From the NCBI GenBank assembly GCA_001725215.1, contig MEFT01000110.1, forward strand, positions 1 through 13,478: a stretch of DNA of 13,478 nucleotides, given 5' to 3'. The DNA comes from Clostridium sp. SCN 57-10 (GTDB taxonomy: Bacteria > Bacillota > Clostridia > Oscillospirales > Butyricicoccaceae). The notes below the pieces were generated by a model. It was given only the letters and a program-made list of their open reading frames with translations, was not told the origin of the DNA and did no database searches. The position numbers and the translations under genes were made by a program. Of the stretch, positions 1 through 5,918 are shown in pieces; within the stretch, counting starts at the first letter, position 1; every line of letters begins with the position of its first letter.

Positions 1-78
1 CGCCGCCATTTCGTTCAGCCATGCTTCTTCACGATCAAAATTCCATGCCCAAAACCATTTGTGCCGCGTTGTTCTCAT
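1..78 (-). CDS. DUF2812 domain protein, N-terminal fragment
   Basis: Only the first 26 codons are inside the window; the gene runs off the left edge. The peptide begins MRTTRHKWFWAWNFDREE and continues AWLNEMAA. The pattern KWFWAW-x-F-(D/E)-x-E-x-WLNEMA is the typical start of DUF2812 proteins, membrane proteins of unknown function often encoded directly after a PadR repressor. Its ATG overlaps the TGA stop of the PadR gene (ATGA, 75-78), so the two are translationally coupled in one operon. By family association the PadR protein probably represses this gene. What the protein does is not known from the sequence. Confidence 0.8.
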   Translation of the reverse strand, partial: MRTTRHKWFWAWNFDREEAWLNEMAA

Positions 79-395
79 TTCTCCAGCCCTCCCAGCACGC
101 GTCTCCCGTTTTCCAGCAGCTCGATGAGGCGTATTACTTCCCCGTGCAGCGCCGCCTTGCCCAAATCGGTGATATGATACTCTTTTTTGCGGCTGTCGCG
201 CTCGCCGGGCAGCGCGTCGATCCATCCGCGTTCCAGCATTGTGTTGAGCGCTCCGTAAAGTGTGCCCGCCGCAAGCCGTACCCTTCCGCCCGAAAGCCCC
301 TCAATATTCTGCATGATGCCGTATCCATGCATCGGTGTAAGCAGTGAGAGCAGAATATAATAAACCGCTTCGGTCAGCGCCCCGGTTTCCGCCAT
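75..395 (-). CDS. PadR-family transcriptional regulator
   Basis: This is a 106-residue protein beginning MAETGALTEAVYYILLSLL. It has the PadR winged-helix pattern: an N-terminal helix, the HGYGIMQNIE segment (about residues 23-32), the turn and recognition region around AAGTLYGALNTMLERGWI (about 42-59), and the wing RKKEYHITDLGKAAL (about 69-83). The short C-terminal helix, ending GGLEK, fits the small PadR class. The frame is open further upstream, but the ATG at 395 is preferred because AGGGGTGG lies just before it and the promoter lies at 448-476. The longer frame would start inside the promoter. It is co-transcribed with the DUF2812 gene. An inverted repeat at 425-445 suggests autorepression. 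The ligand is unknown. Confidence 0.9.
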   Translation of the reverse strand: MAETGALTEAVYYILLSLLTPMHGYGIMQNIEGLSGGRVRLAAGTLYGALNTMLERGWIDALPGERDSRKKEYHITDLGKAALHGEVIRLIELLENGRRVLGGLEK

Positions 396-424
396 GTAAA
401 CCACCCCTTCAATGTCGGCTTCCG

Positions 425-445
425 ATATATCGTTTGCCGATATAT
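425..445 (-). promoter_or_regulatory. Inverted-repeat operator of the padR operon
   Basis: ATATATCG (425-432) and CGATATAT (438-445) form a perfect 8-bp inverted repeat around a 5-bp centre. It sits directly downstream of the -10 box and covers the expected transcription start, which is where a repressor would block transcription. Assigning it to the PadR protein is inference from position; PadR sites are usually AT-rich dyads. Confidence 0.6.
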
Positions 446-447
446 TT

Positions 448-476
448 ACTATAATGCATCCCCCTTCAAAAGTCAA
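448..476 (-). promoter_or_regulatory. Sigma-A promoter of the padR operon
   Basis: On the minus strand TTGACT (471-476) and TATAGT (448-453) are separated by 17 bp. It is followed by the operator-like repeat and then, about 50 bases on, the padR start. Confidence 0.75.
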
Positions 477-606
477 TACTATACAAAAATAATGCGACCG
501 CAGCAGAGCCACCGGCCCATTCCCCGCAACGATTTTGCGGAGAGCGAAAATAAGATGCCTCTACGAAAAATATTGAAGCCTTCGGCCTCAAATCTTGCAA
601 ATTCAG

Positions 607-635
607 TTGACAGCTCTTCTCTGTGCTCATATAAT
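607..635 (+). promoter_or_regulatory. Consensus sigma-A promoter for the riboswitch-corA transcript
   Basis: TTGACA (607-612) and TATAAT (630-635) are both perfect consensus boxes with a 17-bp spacer. Transcription should start near 642, giving a leader of about 370 nt before the CorA-like gene. A promoter this strong suits a gene controlled downstream by RNA termination. The 130 bp between this promoter and the padR promoter (477-606) hold only a small hairpin, CCGCAA/TTGCGG, near 527-543. Confidence 0.85.
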
Positions 636-690
636 TGGTATATCTCTTTGCACTGCATGACATTCCAAGGAGAATGCAATATCAACAGTA

Positions 691-782
691 AAACTGAGCA
701 GGCGATGCCTCAAAAGGCGTAGGGCCGGGCCGCTTTGCGGGCGGCAGCAGATTGCATTTTATGCACATCTGTGGGACAGTTT
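691..782 (+). ncRNA. NiCo (czcD) riboswitch aptamer
   Basis: The segment closely matches the NiCo (czcD) family as I recall it: ACUGAGCAGGC at the start, GCCGGGC in the centre, and CAGAU...CACAUCUGUGGGACAGU at the end. Visible helices are P1 (AAACTG 691-696 with CAGTTT 777-782), P2 (ATGCC/GGCGT near 705-720), P3 (GCCGC...GCGG region 729-745) and P4 (CAGAT 748-752 with ATCTG 767-771, extended by TGCA/TGCA). The family was described as a cooperative Ni2+/Co2+ sensor that switches genes on by preventing a terminator; later in vitro work argued for Fe2+ as a ligand. The terminator at 763-806 overlaps P1 and P4, as an on-switch requires. It precedes a CorA-like metal transporter. Confidence 0.93.
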
Positions 783-806
783 CTTGTTCCGCAGGTGTGC
801 CGTTTT
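763..806 (+). terminator. Riboswitch-controlled intrinsic terminator
   Basis: GCACATCTGTGGGAC (763-777) pairs over all 15 positions, counting G-U wobbles, with GTTCCGCAGGTGTGC (786-800). The loop is AGTTTCTT, and the stem is followed by CG and then TTTTAT. The 5' arm contains the 3' strand of aptamer P4 and the first base of the 3' strand of P1, and the loop takes the rest of that P1 strand, so aptamer and terminator exclude each other. Metal binding should therefore allow read-through into the CorA-like gene. Confidence 0.85.
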
Positions 807-968
807 ATATGCGCTGCGAAACAGTCCGCTCCAATCGCACGCCCACAGCGTCGGTAAGGTTGATAAAGCGCTTGTCCCATGGAAAAGCTTACACAGAAAG
901 GACGTAATCACGTGGACCCGGAACGAAGTACGCAAAGTCACTCGCGTAACAACACAAAACAAATAAGA

Positions 969-1006
969 TAGCACCACGCCTTTCATGGTGTGGTGCTATG
1001 AAAGGC
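969..1006 (+). promoter_or_regulatory. Two competing hairpins over the corA ribosome binding site
   Basis: TAGCACCAC (969-977) pairs perfectly with GTGGTGCTA (990-998). The loop of that hairpin contains GCCTTTCAT (978-986), which pairs perfectly with ATGAAAGGC (998-1006). The second stem hides the AAAGG ribosome binding site (1001-1005), while the first leaves it free. The linkers between arms are too short for both full stems to coexist, so they are likely alternatives. There is no T-run, so this is not a transcription terminator. A translational role is inference. Confidence 0.6.
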
Positions 1007-1015
1007 TGGTTTAAT

Positions 1016-1960
1016 ATGCTTCGATACTATGTTACAGAAAATGAAAAGCTATGTGAGCGCGCCGCGCCGCAAAGCGGCTGCTGGGTCTCGCTGGTCGCGC
1101 CCACCGAACAGGAACTGAACGACATCTCCACGCATTATGCTCTGGATATGGACATTTTGCGCGCATCGCTCGACAAAGACGAACGTTCGCGCATTGATGT
1201 GGATGCCGGGTATACGATGGTTTTGGTCAACATCCCCACCATCGAGGAAAAAAGCAAAATGGAGCTGTACAGCACCCTCCCTCTCTCCATCCTCATGGTT
1301 CAAGACGCTATCATCACAGTGTGCAGCGAAGACTCGCCTGTGATGCGCGCATTTGAGCATGGCAAGGTGCGCGATTTCCGCACACAGATGAAGTCCCGCT
1401 TCATTCTTCAATTCCTCTATCAGATCGATACTCTGTATCTGCAGTACCTGCGTAATATAGACCGGAAAAGCGACGAGGTGGAAACGCAGCTTCACAAATC
1501 CACCCAAAACCGCGAGCTCATTGAGCTGCTGAAGCTTGAAAAGAGCCTTGTTTATTTCACGACGGCGCTGCGCTCGAACGAAGCCGTACTGGAGAAGCTG
1601 CTTCGTACCGAGCTGATCAAAAAATATCCCGAGGATGCCGAGCTGCTGGAGGATGTAATCGTCGAAAACAAACAGGCCATTGAAATGACCAACATCTACA
1701 GCGGCATTCTCAGCGGTATGATGGACGCGTTCGCTTCTGTTATCTCCAACAACTTAAACATCGTCATGAAGGTTCTGGCCATTGTCACGATCGTCATGGC
1801 GATTCCCACCATGATTTTCAGCGCGTATGGAATGAACGTAAACGCAGCTGGAATGCCGTTTGCCCAAAGCCCATGGGGATTTTGGATCATCATCGGCATG
1901 GCTGCCGGTCTAAGCATAGGCGCAACGCTTGTTTTCACCAAGCTCAAACTATTTAAATAA
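1016..1960 (+). CDS. CorA-family divalent metal ion transporter
   Basis: This is a 314-residue membrane protein of the CorA type, which forms pentameric channels for Mg2+, Co2+ or Ni2+. It has a long soluble, partly helical N-terminal domain (residues 1 to about 245). Two membrane segments follow, near 248-270 and 288-311, and the signature YGMN lies at 271-274 directly after the first, with a short periplasmic loop containing GMPFAQSPWG. Length and layout match the family. The start at 1016 is chosen because AAAGG lies 10 bases upstream and MLRYYVTENEK resembles other CorA starts; an in-frame ATG at 998 lies inside the regulatory hairpins and lacks a good binding site. The NiCo-type riboswitch suggests Ni2+/Co2+ (or Fe2+) handling rather than ordinary Mg2+ uptake. 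Transport direction cannot be read from the sequence. Confidence 0.9.
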   Translation: MLRYYVTENEKLCERAAPQSGCWVSLVAPTEQELNDISTHYALDMDILRASLDKDERSRIDVDAGYTMVLVNIPTIEEKSKMELYSTLPLSILMVQDAIITVCSEDSPVMRAFEHGKVRDFRTQMKSRFILQFLYQIDTLYLQYLRNIDRKSDEVETQLHKSTQNRELIELLKLEKSLVYFTTALRSNEAVLEKLLRTELIKKYPEDAELLEDVIVENKQAIEMTNIYSGILSGMMDAFASVISNNLNIVMKVLAIVTIVMAIPTMIFSAYGMNVNAAGMPFAQSPWGFWIIIGMAAGLSIGATLVFTKLKLFK

Positions 1961-2036
1961 AATGGCACCTTTGCCGCCCCATTACCTCGGGACGCCGCTT
2001 CGCGGCCGCTGCCCCTTTACACACACCATGGCAATC

Positions 2037-2076
2037 AAAAATGGCGGACACACAGAACGGTGTCCGCCATTTTTTG
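2037..2076. terminator. Bidirectional terminator between corA and the HTH gene
   Basis: ATGGCGGACAC (2041-2051) and GTGTCCGCCAT (2060-2070) form a perfect 11-bp stem, with AAAA before and TTTTTT after. It can end transcription both of the CorA-like gene from the left and of the HTH/DUF2975 pair from the right. Confidence 0.88.
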
Positions 2077-2100
2077 TGTCAGAAAGCGGTAAAGCAAGTG

Positions 2101-2316
2101 CTATGCTTCATCTTCCTGCTTGTATTCCAAGATATCTCCCGGCTGGCAATTCAGTGCCTTGCAAATCGCCTCCAGCGTGGAAAACCGAATCGCGCTTATT
2201 TTCCCGGTTTTGATTTTAGAAAGGTTTACATTTGCAATGCCCACCTTTTCCGCCAGCTCATTGAGCGACATTTTTCTATCCGCCATGACGCGATCCAATC
2301 TTAATATAATCGCCAT
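2101..2316 (-). CDS. Small XRE-type HTH regulator (YozG-like)
   Basis: This is a 71-residue protein that is almost entirely a Cro/C1-type helix-turn-helix: MAIILRLDRVMADRK, then MSLNELAEKVGIANVNLSKI (helices 2 and 3, about residues 16-35), then KISAIRFSTLEAICKALNCQPGDILEY. It belongs to the short HTH type commonly paired with DUF2975 membrane proteins, as in the YozG/YoaS arrangement. The start at 2316 is preferred because AGGGGGTG lies just upstream; the frame is open further back only into the neighbouring gene. It lies 10 bases after the stop of the DUF2975 gene, in the same operon. The palindrome at 2932-2960 is a candidate binding site. Confidence 0.9.
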   Translation of the reverse strand: MAIILRLDRVMADRKMSLNELAEKVGIANVNLSKIKTGKISAIRFSTLEAICKALNCQPGDILEYKQEDEA

Positions 2317-2326
2317 GCAACACCCC

Positions 2327-2869
2327 CTACAGCGTTTCGTCAGATTGTCTCTGTAACTCCGCGCCGTAATCAAAAACCAGCGCAATGAAAATAAAAACCA
2401 ACGCCAGTACAATAAACGGTATATCGAATGTCGTTTGAATCGCTTTGTTTGAACTGAAGCTGGCATAAAACCCCGCCCTCGCGATCGGCAACACAAACGA
2501 ATACACCATTAAGTTAATTCCAATCTTTTTAAGCCGAGCAGAGTTTTCTATACTAAACGGCAGAACAGTCTCCGCAATTGATCGAAACATCCTGTATGCT
2601 GTCAGCAGTATAAAGAACAGGAATATGCCAGCTACGATGATGGTGCACATTTCAGCCATTACATCACTTGCAGATGATAGAAGCTGGCCCTGCATGGACA
2701 GGACCTTGATTTTACCCACGCTTAACGTATCCATGCCGGGATTGCTCGCAACCCAAATCACAATCGCAATAGGTACGCACATGCCGATGATCAAAGAAAT
2801 ATATAAGACTTTTACGATAATTGCCATGATTCTGCTACTTCTTTTGATTCTTTCCTGTATTTCGTTCAT
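2327..2869 (-). CDS. DUF2975 membrane protein
   Basis: This 180-residue integral membrane protein has four predicted transmembrane segments: about residues 14-41, 72-92, 116-137 and 148-172. The N-terminus is short and charged (MNEIQERIKRSSR) and the C-terminus DYGAELQRQSDETL is hydrophilic. The ending, FIFIALVFDYGAELQRQSDETL-like, and the immediately downstream small HTH gene are typical of DUF2975 proteins (B. subtilis YoaS type). The function is unknown; the pairing suggests that the membrane protein senses or modulates something for the regulator. The start has GAAGGA 10 bases upstream, and a strong promoter lies within 60 bp. Confidence 0.85.
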   Translation of the reverse strand: MNEIQERIKRSSRIMAIIVKVLYISLIIGMCVPIAIVIWVASNPGMDTLSVGKIKVLSMQGQLLSSASDVMAEMCTIIVAGIFLFFILLTAYRMFRSIAETVLPFSIENSARLKKIGINLMVYSFVLPIARAGFYASFSSNKAIQTTFDIPFIVLALVFIFIALVFDYGAELQRQSDETL

Positions 2870-2901
2870 ACTCGTTCAGTCCTTCATTCCGAATTGACCA
2901 T

Positions 2902-2930
2902 ATCATAGCACGTTTTGGAACGAAAGTCAA
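2902..2930 (-). promoter_or_regulatory. Sigma-A promoter of the DUF2975-HTH operon
   Basis: On the minus strand TTGACT (2925-2930) and TATGAT (2902-2907) are separated by 17 bp. It reads directly into the DUF2975 gene. Confidence 0.78.
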
Positions 2931-2931
2931 T

Positions 2932-2960
2932 AATTATTTAACGTTTAACGTTAAATAATT
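2932..2960. promoter_or_regulatory. Long palindrome, candidate operator
   Basis: AATTATTTAACG (2932-2943) and CGTTAAATAATT (2949-2960) form a perfect 12-bp inverted repeat around TTTAA. It abuts the -35 box of the DUF2975-HTH promoter. The motif TTTAACG also occurs as a direct repeat inside it. Position and symmetry suggest a site for a dimeric regulator, most simply the HTH protein of the same operon. Without G+C in the outer stem and without a T-run beyond it, a terminator is unlikely. Confidence 0.6.
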
Positions 2961-2980
2961 TATCTTAATATCACGCCTCA

Positions 2981-3140
2981 ACTTTAAGAAGCTCAAATGC
3001 AAACCGAAGTGTCGCATTTAAAAACTAAATGCAACAATCGTAAACGGAGTGCAAGATTGATAAGTCAAATGCATGATTTGAAAGTGAAACGCACCATATG
3101 AAATCGAACTGCACGATATGCAAAAGAAACGCAAGAGTAG
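2981..3140. repeat. Eight-unit degenerate direct repeat with exact 20-bp period
   Basis: Cutting from 2981 in steps of 20 bases gives units that share a pattern close to wAAnnsAAnYGCAnsATwtG. In the six units 3021-3140 positions 2, 3, 8, 11, 12 and 13 are invariant (AA, A, GCA) and the rest drift. Units at 2981 and 3001 fit less well, and 3141-3160 keeps only the GCA. There are no indels between units. The stretch has no convincing reading frame, and 20 is not a multiple of three. The remaining bases to 3202 show nothing I recognise. The function is unknown. Confidence 0.75.
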
Positions 3141-3202
3141 ATACCCTGCCGCAAGCAAAAATCCGCATGGCGAACAGAGGTTACGTTGCAACAAAAATTT
3201 TT

Positions 3203-4561
3203 GGTATCCCGACCCCTTAAATTAAAATTTGATTTTAATTATCTTTTCAACAGTTTCGGCGTAATGATAACGTTATTGGACCACACGGCTACACAGCCTA
3301 ATTTTTGAAGTGCCGTTTCGCCGTAGAAAAACGCAAAGGCTTCATAAGGCGTTTTGTTCCCGAGTTTCTTGCGCCTGTACGAATTAATGTGGTTCATCAT
3401 CCGGTCAATGTCCGCTTGTTCCAAATTATCAAACGTCGTTCCTTTCGGCAGAATCCGGCGGATCAATTCGTGGTTGACTTCAAGAGAACCCTTTTGATAC
3501 GCTGAATTGGGGTCGCAGAAGAACACGTTGGTTCTGCGGATACCGTCGGGAGATTTTTAAGAGCCGCCGGATTGGAAAACTCGCTACCCCTGTCGGTCAA
3601 TATGCCCGGAAACAATTTCTCGAATAAATCCCGCCCAAGTGTCATATACAGGCGGTCGAAAACGTCAATGACGGACTGAGAGGTGTTCGTATTTGGCAGA
3701 AACGCCAGCATAAACGACGTTTCGGGCAAGTGTATTGTCAGCAACACTTTCCCGCCGACCGCACCGATGACCGAATCCATTTGTACCGTATGGGCGTTGG
3801 GGTTTTGGATAGAAACCTCTTATAATCCATACAGTTTCTTCCTATGTAACAGCCCTTATCCACCTTGAACTCGTGCTTTTTCTTGCGCGGGTGGTAACGC
3901 ACTTTTCGCGGAAGGTCGATATTGCGGGCGTCGAAAAATCCGTTGTCGATGTAATTGTACAAGGTTTTTTCGCTGCACATCAGACTGTCTACATCGTTCA
4001 CGTAGATTTGATGAACAGATAGACCTTGCAAAATCAACGATGTTACCAACTCGTTCAGTGCGGAAAGCTCCGATTCTGCGGCAAATACGCCGCGCCTTGA
4101 TTCGGAAATGTTCCTGTCTGCTAATTTTTGTGCCGTGATTGCACTATATAGAGTTTTTTCAAGAGTACAACGGTTTCGCTCCTCACAAGCGTTGCCGACA
4201 TAGGGCGGTTTCAGGCGAATAATGCAGGTCCGCTCCTCAAAATCCGGGCAAAAACCATTGCATCGACCGCACCGCTTGCAATATTTAACGGATTTTCGAC
4301 CGCAGCCACCCTTGCATGCATGGCTTTTCGTACAAATTTGGTCGGTGAGCACAGGCGTTGTAGGCGGCAGCGCCGTAGCCCGATTTCTCAACAACAGCGT
4401 ACTTCCTGATCTCTCTGGAAATGGTAGAACGGTCTTTGCCGAGCCGCCCCGCAATCTCCCCGAAGGAAAGATTTTCGTGCAAACAATTTTCTATTTCCAA
4501 TCATTCTTTGAATGTTGTATAATGGGACATGGTAAACCTTCTTTCTCGGGTCGGGAATACC
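3203..4561 (-). mobile_element. Decayed IS30-family insertion sequence
   Basis: The imperfect terminal inverted repeats GGTATCCCGACCCC (3203-3216) and GGGTCGGGAATACC (4548-4561) differ by one inserted base and bracket a broken IS30-type transposase. The element is about 1.36 kb, normal for the family. Flanking bases (AAATTTTT before, CTGTAGCA after) show no target-site duplication, consistent with an old insertion or diverged edges. Between the right end and the next gene a hairpin AGCGCTG/CAGCGCT (4578-4605) is present. Confidence 0.8.
3239..4530 (-). pseudogene. IS30-family transposase pseudogene
   Basis: The original start is probably the ATG at 4530 (MSHYTTFKE), followed by an in-frame TGA at 4501-4503. 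The N-terminal helix-turn-helix then reads SFGEIAGRLGKDRSTISREI. A frameshift near 4345 leads into the cysteine-rich region with CKRCGRCNGFCPDF. A second near 3810 leads into the catalytic core, with QMDSVIG (first Asp) and ILTDRGSEF (second Asp). A third near 3550 leads into YQKGSLEVNHELIRRILPKG (catalytic Glu) and the C-terminus NSYRRKKLGNKTPYEAF. The pieces in order cover a full IS30 DDE transposase, but one nonsense codon and three frameshifts make it inactive. Confidence 0.9.
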
Positions 4562-4663
4562 CTGTAGCACGCAAAGGAGCGCTGCTTTGTGGTAGAAACA
4601 GCGCTTCTGCTAGAGTATTCAAGTATAGCATAATTTACTTGATAGTTTGGAGGTTAAATCATA

Positions 4664-5029
4664 ATGGTTAAAAATTTCAGTTGCATTAATATTTCATCGA
4701 AAGATCCCAAAAGACTCGTATCGTTCTACAAAGATATTCTTGGTATTCCTGTTCTGTACAGAGATGTTAGCGAGTATGACGGCGTTGGTTTCGGTTTTAT
4801 TAAAAATGCGCCTGTTTTCTGTATTTGGGACGAAAATAAATGGGGTAATACCAGAAGTAGTCAAGGATCAGTTTGCTTAGTATTCCATTGTGATGGCCAT
4901 AACAAAACTTATGAAGAATTAAAAGCGAAAGGGGTATCTCTTGAACCTCCTAAGACTGTTTCGTGGGATGTTACCAGAAAAGAACTTCTTTTCAATGACC
5001 CAGACGAAAACACGGTCTTTATACTATAA
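4664..5029 (+). CDS. VOC-superfamily (glyoxalase/bleomycin-resistance-like) protein
   Basis: This 121-residue protein has the two-module VOC fold pattern: MVKNFSCINISSKDPKRLVSFYKDILGIPV at the start and a second half with YEELKAKGVSLEPP and LFNDPDENTVFIL. GGAGG lies 11 bases upstream of the ATG. VOC proteins include glyoxalases, dioxygenases and antibiotic-binding proteins. At the usual N-terminal metal-ligand position this protein has Asn/Ser instead of His, and at the end Phe instead of the usual Glu in DPDGN-x-(I/V)-E-L, so a metal-dependent enzyme role is doubtful. The gene is clearly more AT-rich than its neighbours and sits between an IS remnant and unexplained DNA, which suggests acquisition by transfer. 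The substrate is unknown. Confidence 0.85.
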   Translation: MVKNFSCINISSKDPKRLVSFYKDILGIPVLYRDVSEYDGVGFGFIKNAPVFCIWDENKWGNTRSSQGSVCLVFHCDGHNKTYEELKAKGVSLEPPKTVSWDVTRKELLFNDPDENTVFIL

Positions 5030-5443
5030 TTAAGCATTATTTGCAAACAAATAGCAAAAACAGTCGCCGCATCAAGGGTCGAGATAAACGGCTCTGCGGT
5101 GCCGACCTTGACACGCCGTCTGTTTTCCCGCTTGATGGCAATTATGGGTAAAAAGCCATTCTGTCTTTCTACCCGAAAGAAAAAGCAATTTTTTTGTAAA
5201 ATGAAGTGCGATACCCGGTGTTTGACGACAATGCTGTTGCAGTTCATGCGCAAGGCGCGCATTTCTCTTTACATTTTAATTCAACTTTAAGCGGATGCTG
5301 AACGCACGGAAGCAGCCACAACACGACAGTGCCGCAGCTCAGTCGGATATACCATAAAAACGGCAAGCCCGTCACTGGATTGATAGCGTAACCTATACGT
5401 TTACGTTTGACCGGCACGATTCAGCTGCCAATGGTTAAGCAAG
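5030..5443 (+). other. Intergenic stretch with a possible decayed reading frame
   Basis: No intact gene is evident. One plus-strand frame reads protein-like segments: KRLCGADLDTPSVFPLDG near 5090-5143, KAILSFYPKEKAIFL near 5152-5196, NEVRYPVFDDNAVAVHAQ from 5200, and SRIYHKNGKPVTGLIA up to 5388. It is interrupted by stops at 5149, 5197, 5299 and 5389. All pieces are in the same phase, which would fit a gene lost mainly by substitutions. I do not recognise a family, and the phase agreement could be chance. Confidence 0.3.
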
Positions 5444-5474
5444 GCCTGCCCTTTACACTCAAAGGGCAGGCTTT
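5444..5474 (+). terminator. Hairpin, possible weak terminator
   Basis: GCCTGCCCTTT (5444-5454) and AAAGGGCAGGC (5461-5471) form a perfect 11-bp stem with a 6-base loop, but only TTT follows. It could be a weak terminator or a leftover mobile-element hairpin. From here to the tRNA terminator (5475-5634) I see nothing coding. Confidence 0.45.
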
Positions 5475-5634
5475 CACGGCATTTAGGGTATATTACGCCG
5501 GCTGTGGCAGGAGGCATCCCATGTTCCCCTTTGTTACCCCGATATGCTTACTCAAAGGCAAAGCCTCATCAGGCAAGAATGCAGCACCTCTATTATTTAC
5601 GTCAACAAAAACCGCACCCAACAGAAAGCGTAAA

Positions 5635-5670
5635 AAGAAAAAAGCCTGTCTGCGTTGCCGCAAACAGGCT
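5635..5670 (-). terminator. Intrinsic terminator of the tRNA-Ser gene
   Basis: On the minus strand AGCCTGTTTGCG and CGCAGACAGGCT pair over 12 positions with one mismatch around a GCAA loop, followed by TTTTTTCTTTTT. It lies immediately after the CCA end of the tRNA. Confidence 0.85.
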
Positions 5671-5672
5671 CA

Positions 5673-5761
5673 TGGCGGAGAGGGAGGGATTCGAACCCTC
5701 GTGTGGTTGCCCACAAACTGATTTCGAGTCAGCCCCGTTATGACCGCTTCGATACCTCTCC
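5673..5761 (-). tRNA. tRNA-Ser, anticodon CGA
   Basis: On the minus strand the acceptor stem GGAGAGG (5755-5761) pairs with CCTCTCC (5677-5683), followed by discriminator G and an encoded CCA (5673-5675). The anticodon arm has loop CTCGAAA with anticodon CGA, reading the serine codon UCG. A long variable arm (GTTTGTGGGCAACCACAC region) marks it as a class II tRNA. The T arm GAGGGTTCGAATCCCTC is standard. It is 89 nt including CCA. Confidence 0.95.
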
Positions 5762-5786
5762 ATATCAATTGATGCGTTTATCGGCA

Positions 5787-5814
5787 TTGACTGCGCCAAG
5801 TCGGTTATCATAAA
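5787..5814 (+). promoter_or_regulatory. Possible promoter of the flavodoxin-like gene
   Basis: TTGACT (5787-5792) and CATAAA (5809-5814) are separated by 16 bp, about 100 bases before the start codon. The -10 box is a weak match. Confidence 0.4.
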
Positions 5815-5918
5815 AATGCGTGTACTTCGTCGGCGTTTGTGATAGAGTATACGTAAGAAATCTGCCGCTTTGCGGCGGCGTGCTGGCTTACGCACGCCAT
5901 TGGATCGGGAGGGATTCC

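Noticed and set aside
492..722. Plus-strand reading frame before corA
   Set aside because: It runs across the promoter and into the riboswitch aptamer, has no ribosome binding site and no protein-like composition.
691..1015. Mg2+ M-box riboswitch in the corA leader
   Set aside because: Downstream CorA made this likely, but the conserved M-box start (GUUAGGUGAGGCUCC) is absent, while the NiCo pattern matches from end to end.
2981..3140. CRISPR array
   Set aside because: The 20-bp units are directly adjacent with no spacers between conserved repeats, and no cas genes are present.
5099..5290. 63-residue plus-strand frame
   Set aside because: It has no ribosome binding site and no recognisable motif; another frame in the same place looks more protein-like, and even that is broken.
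2930..5672. Integrative island using the tRNA-Ser 3' end as attachment site
   Set aside because: No second copy of the tRNA 3' end was found to the left, and no integrase is present in the window.
5504..5743. Plus-strand frames across the tRNA-Ser gene
   Set aside because: They read through the tRNA and its terminator in antisense and are by-products of those sequences.
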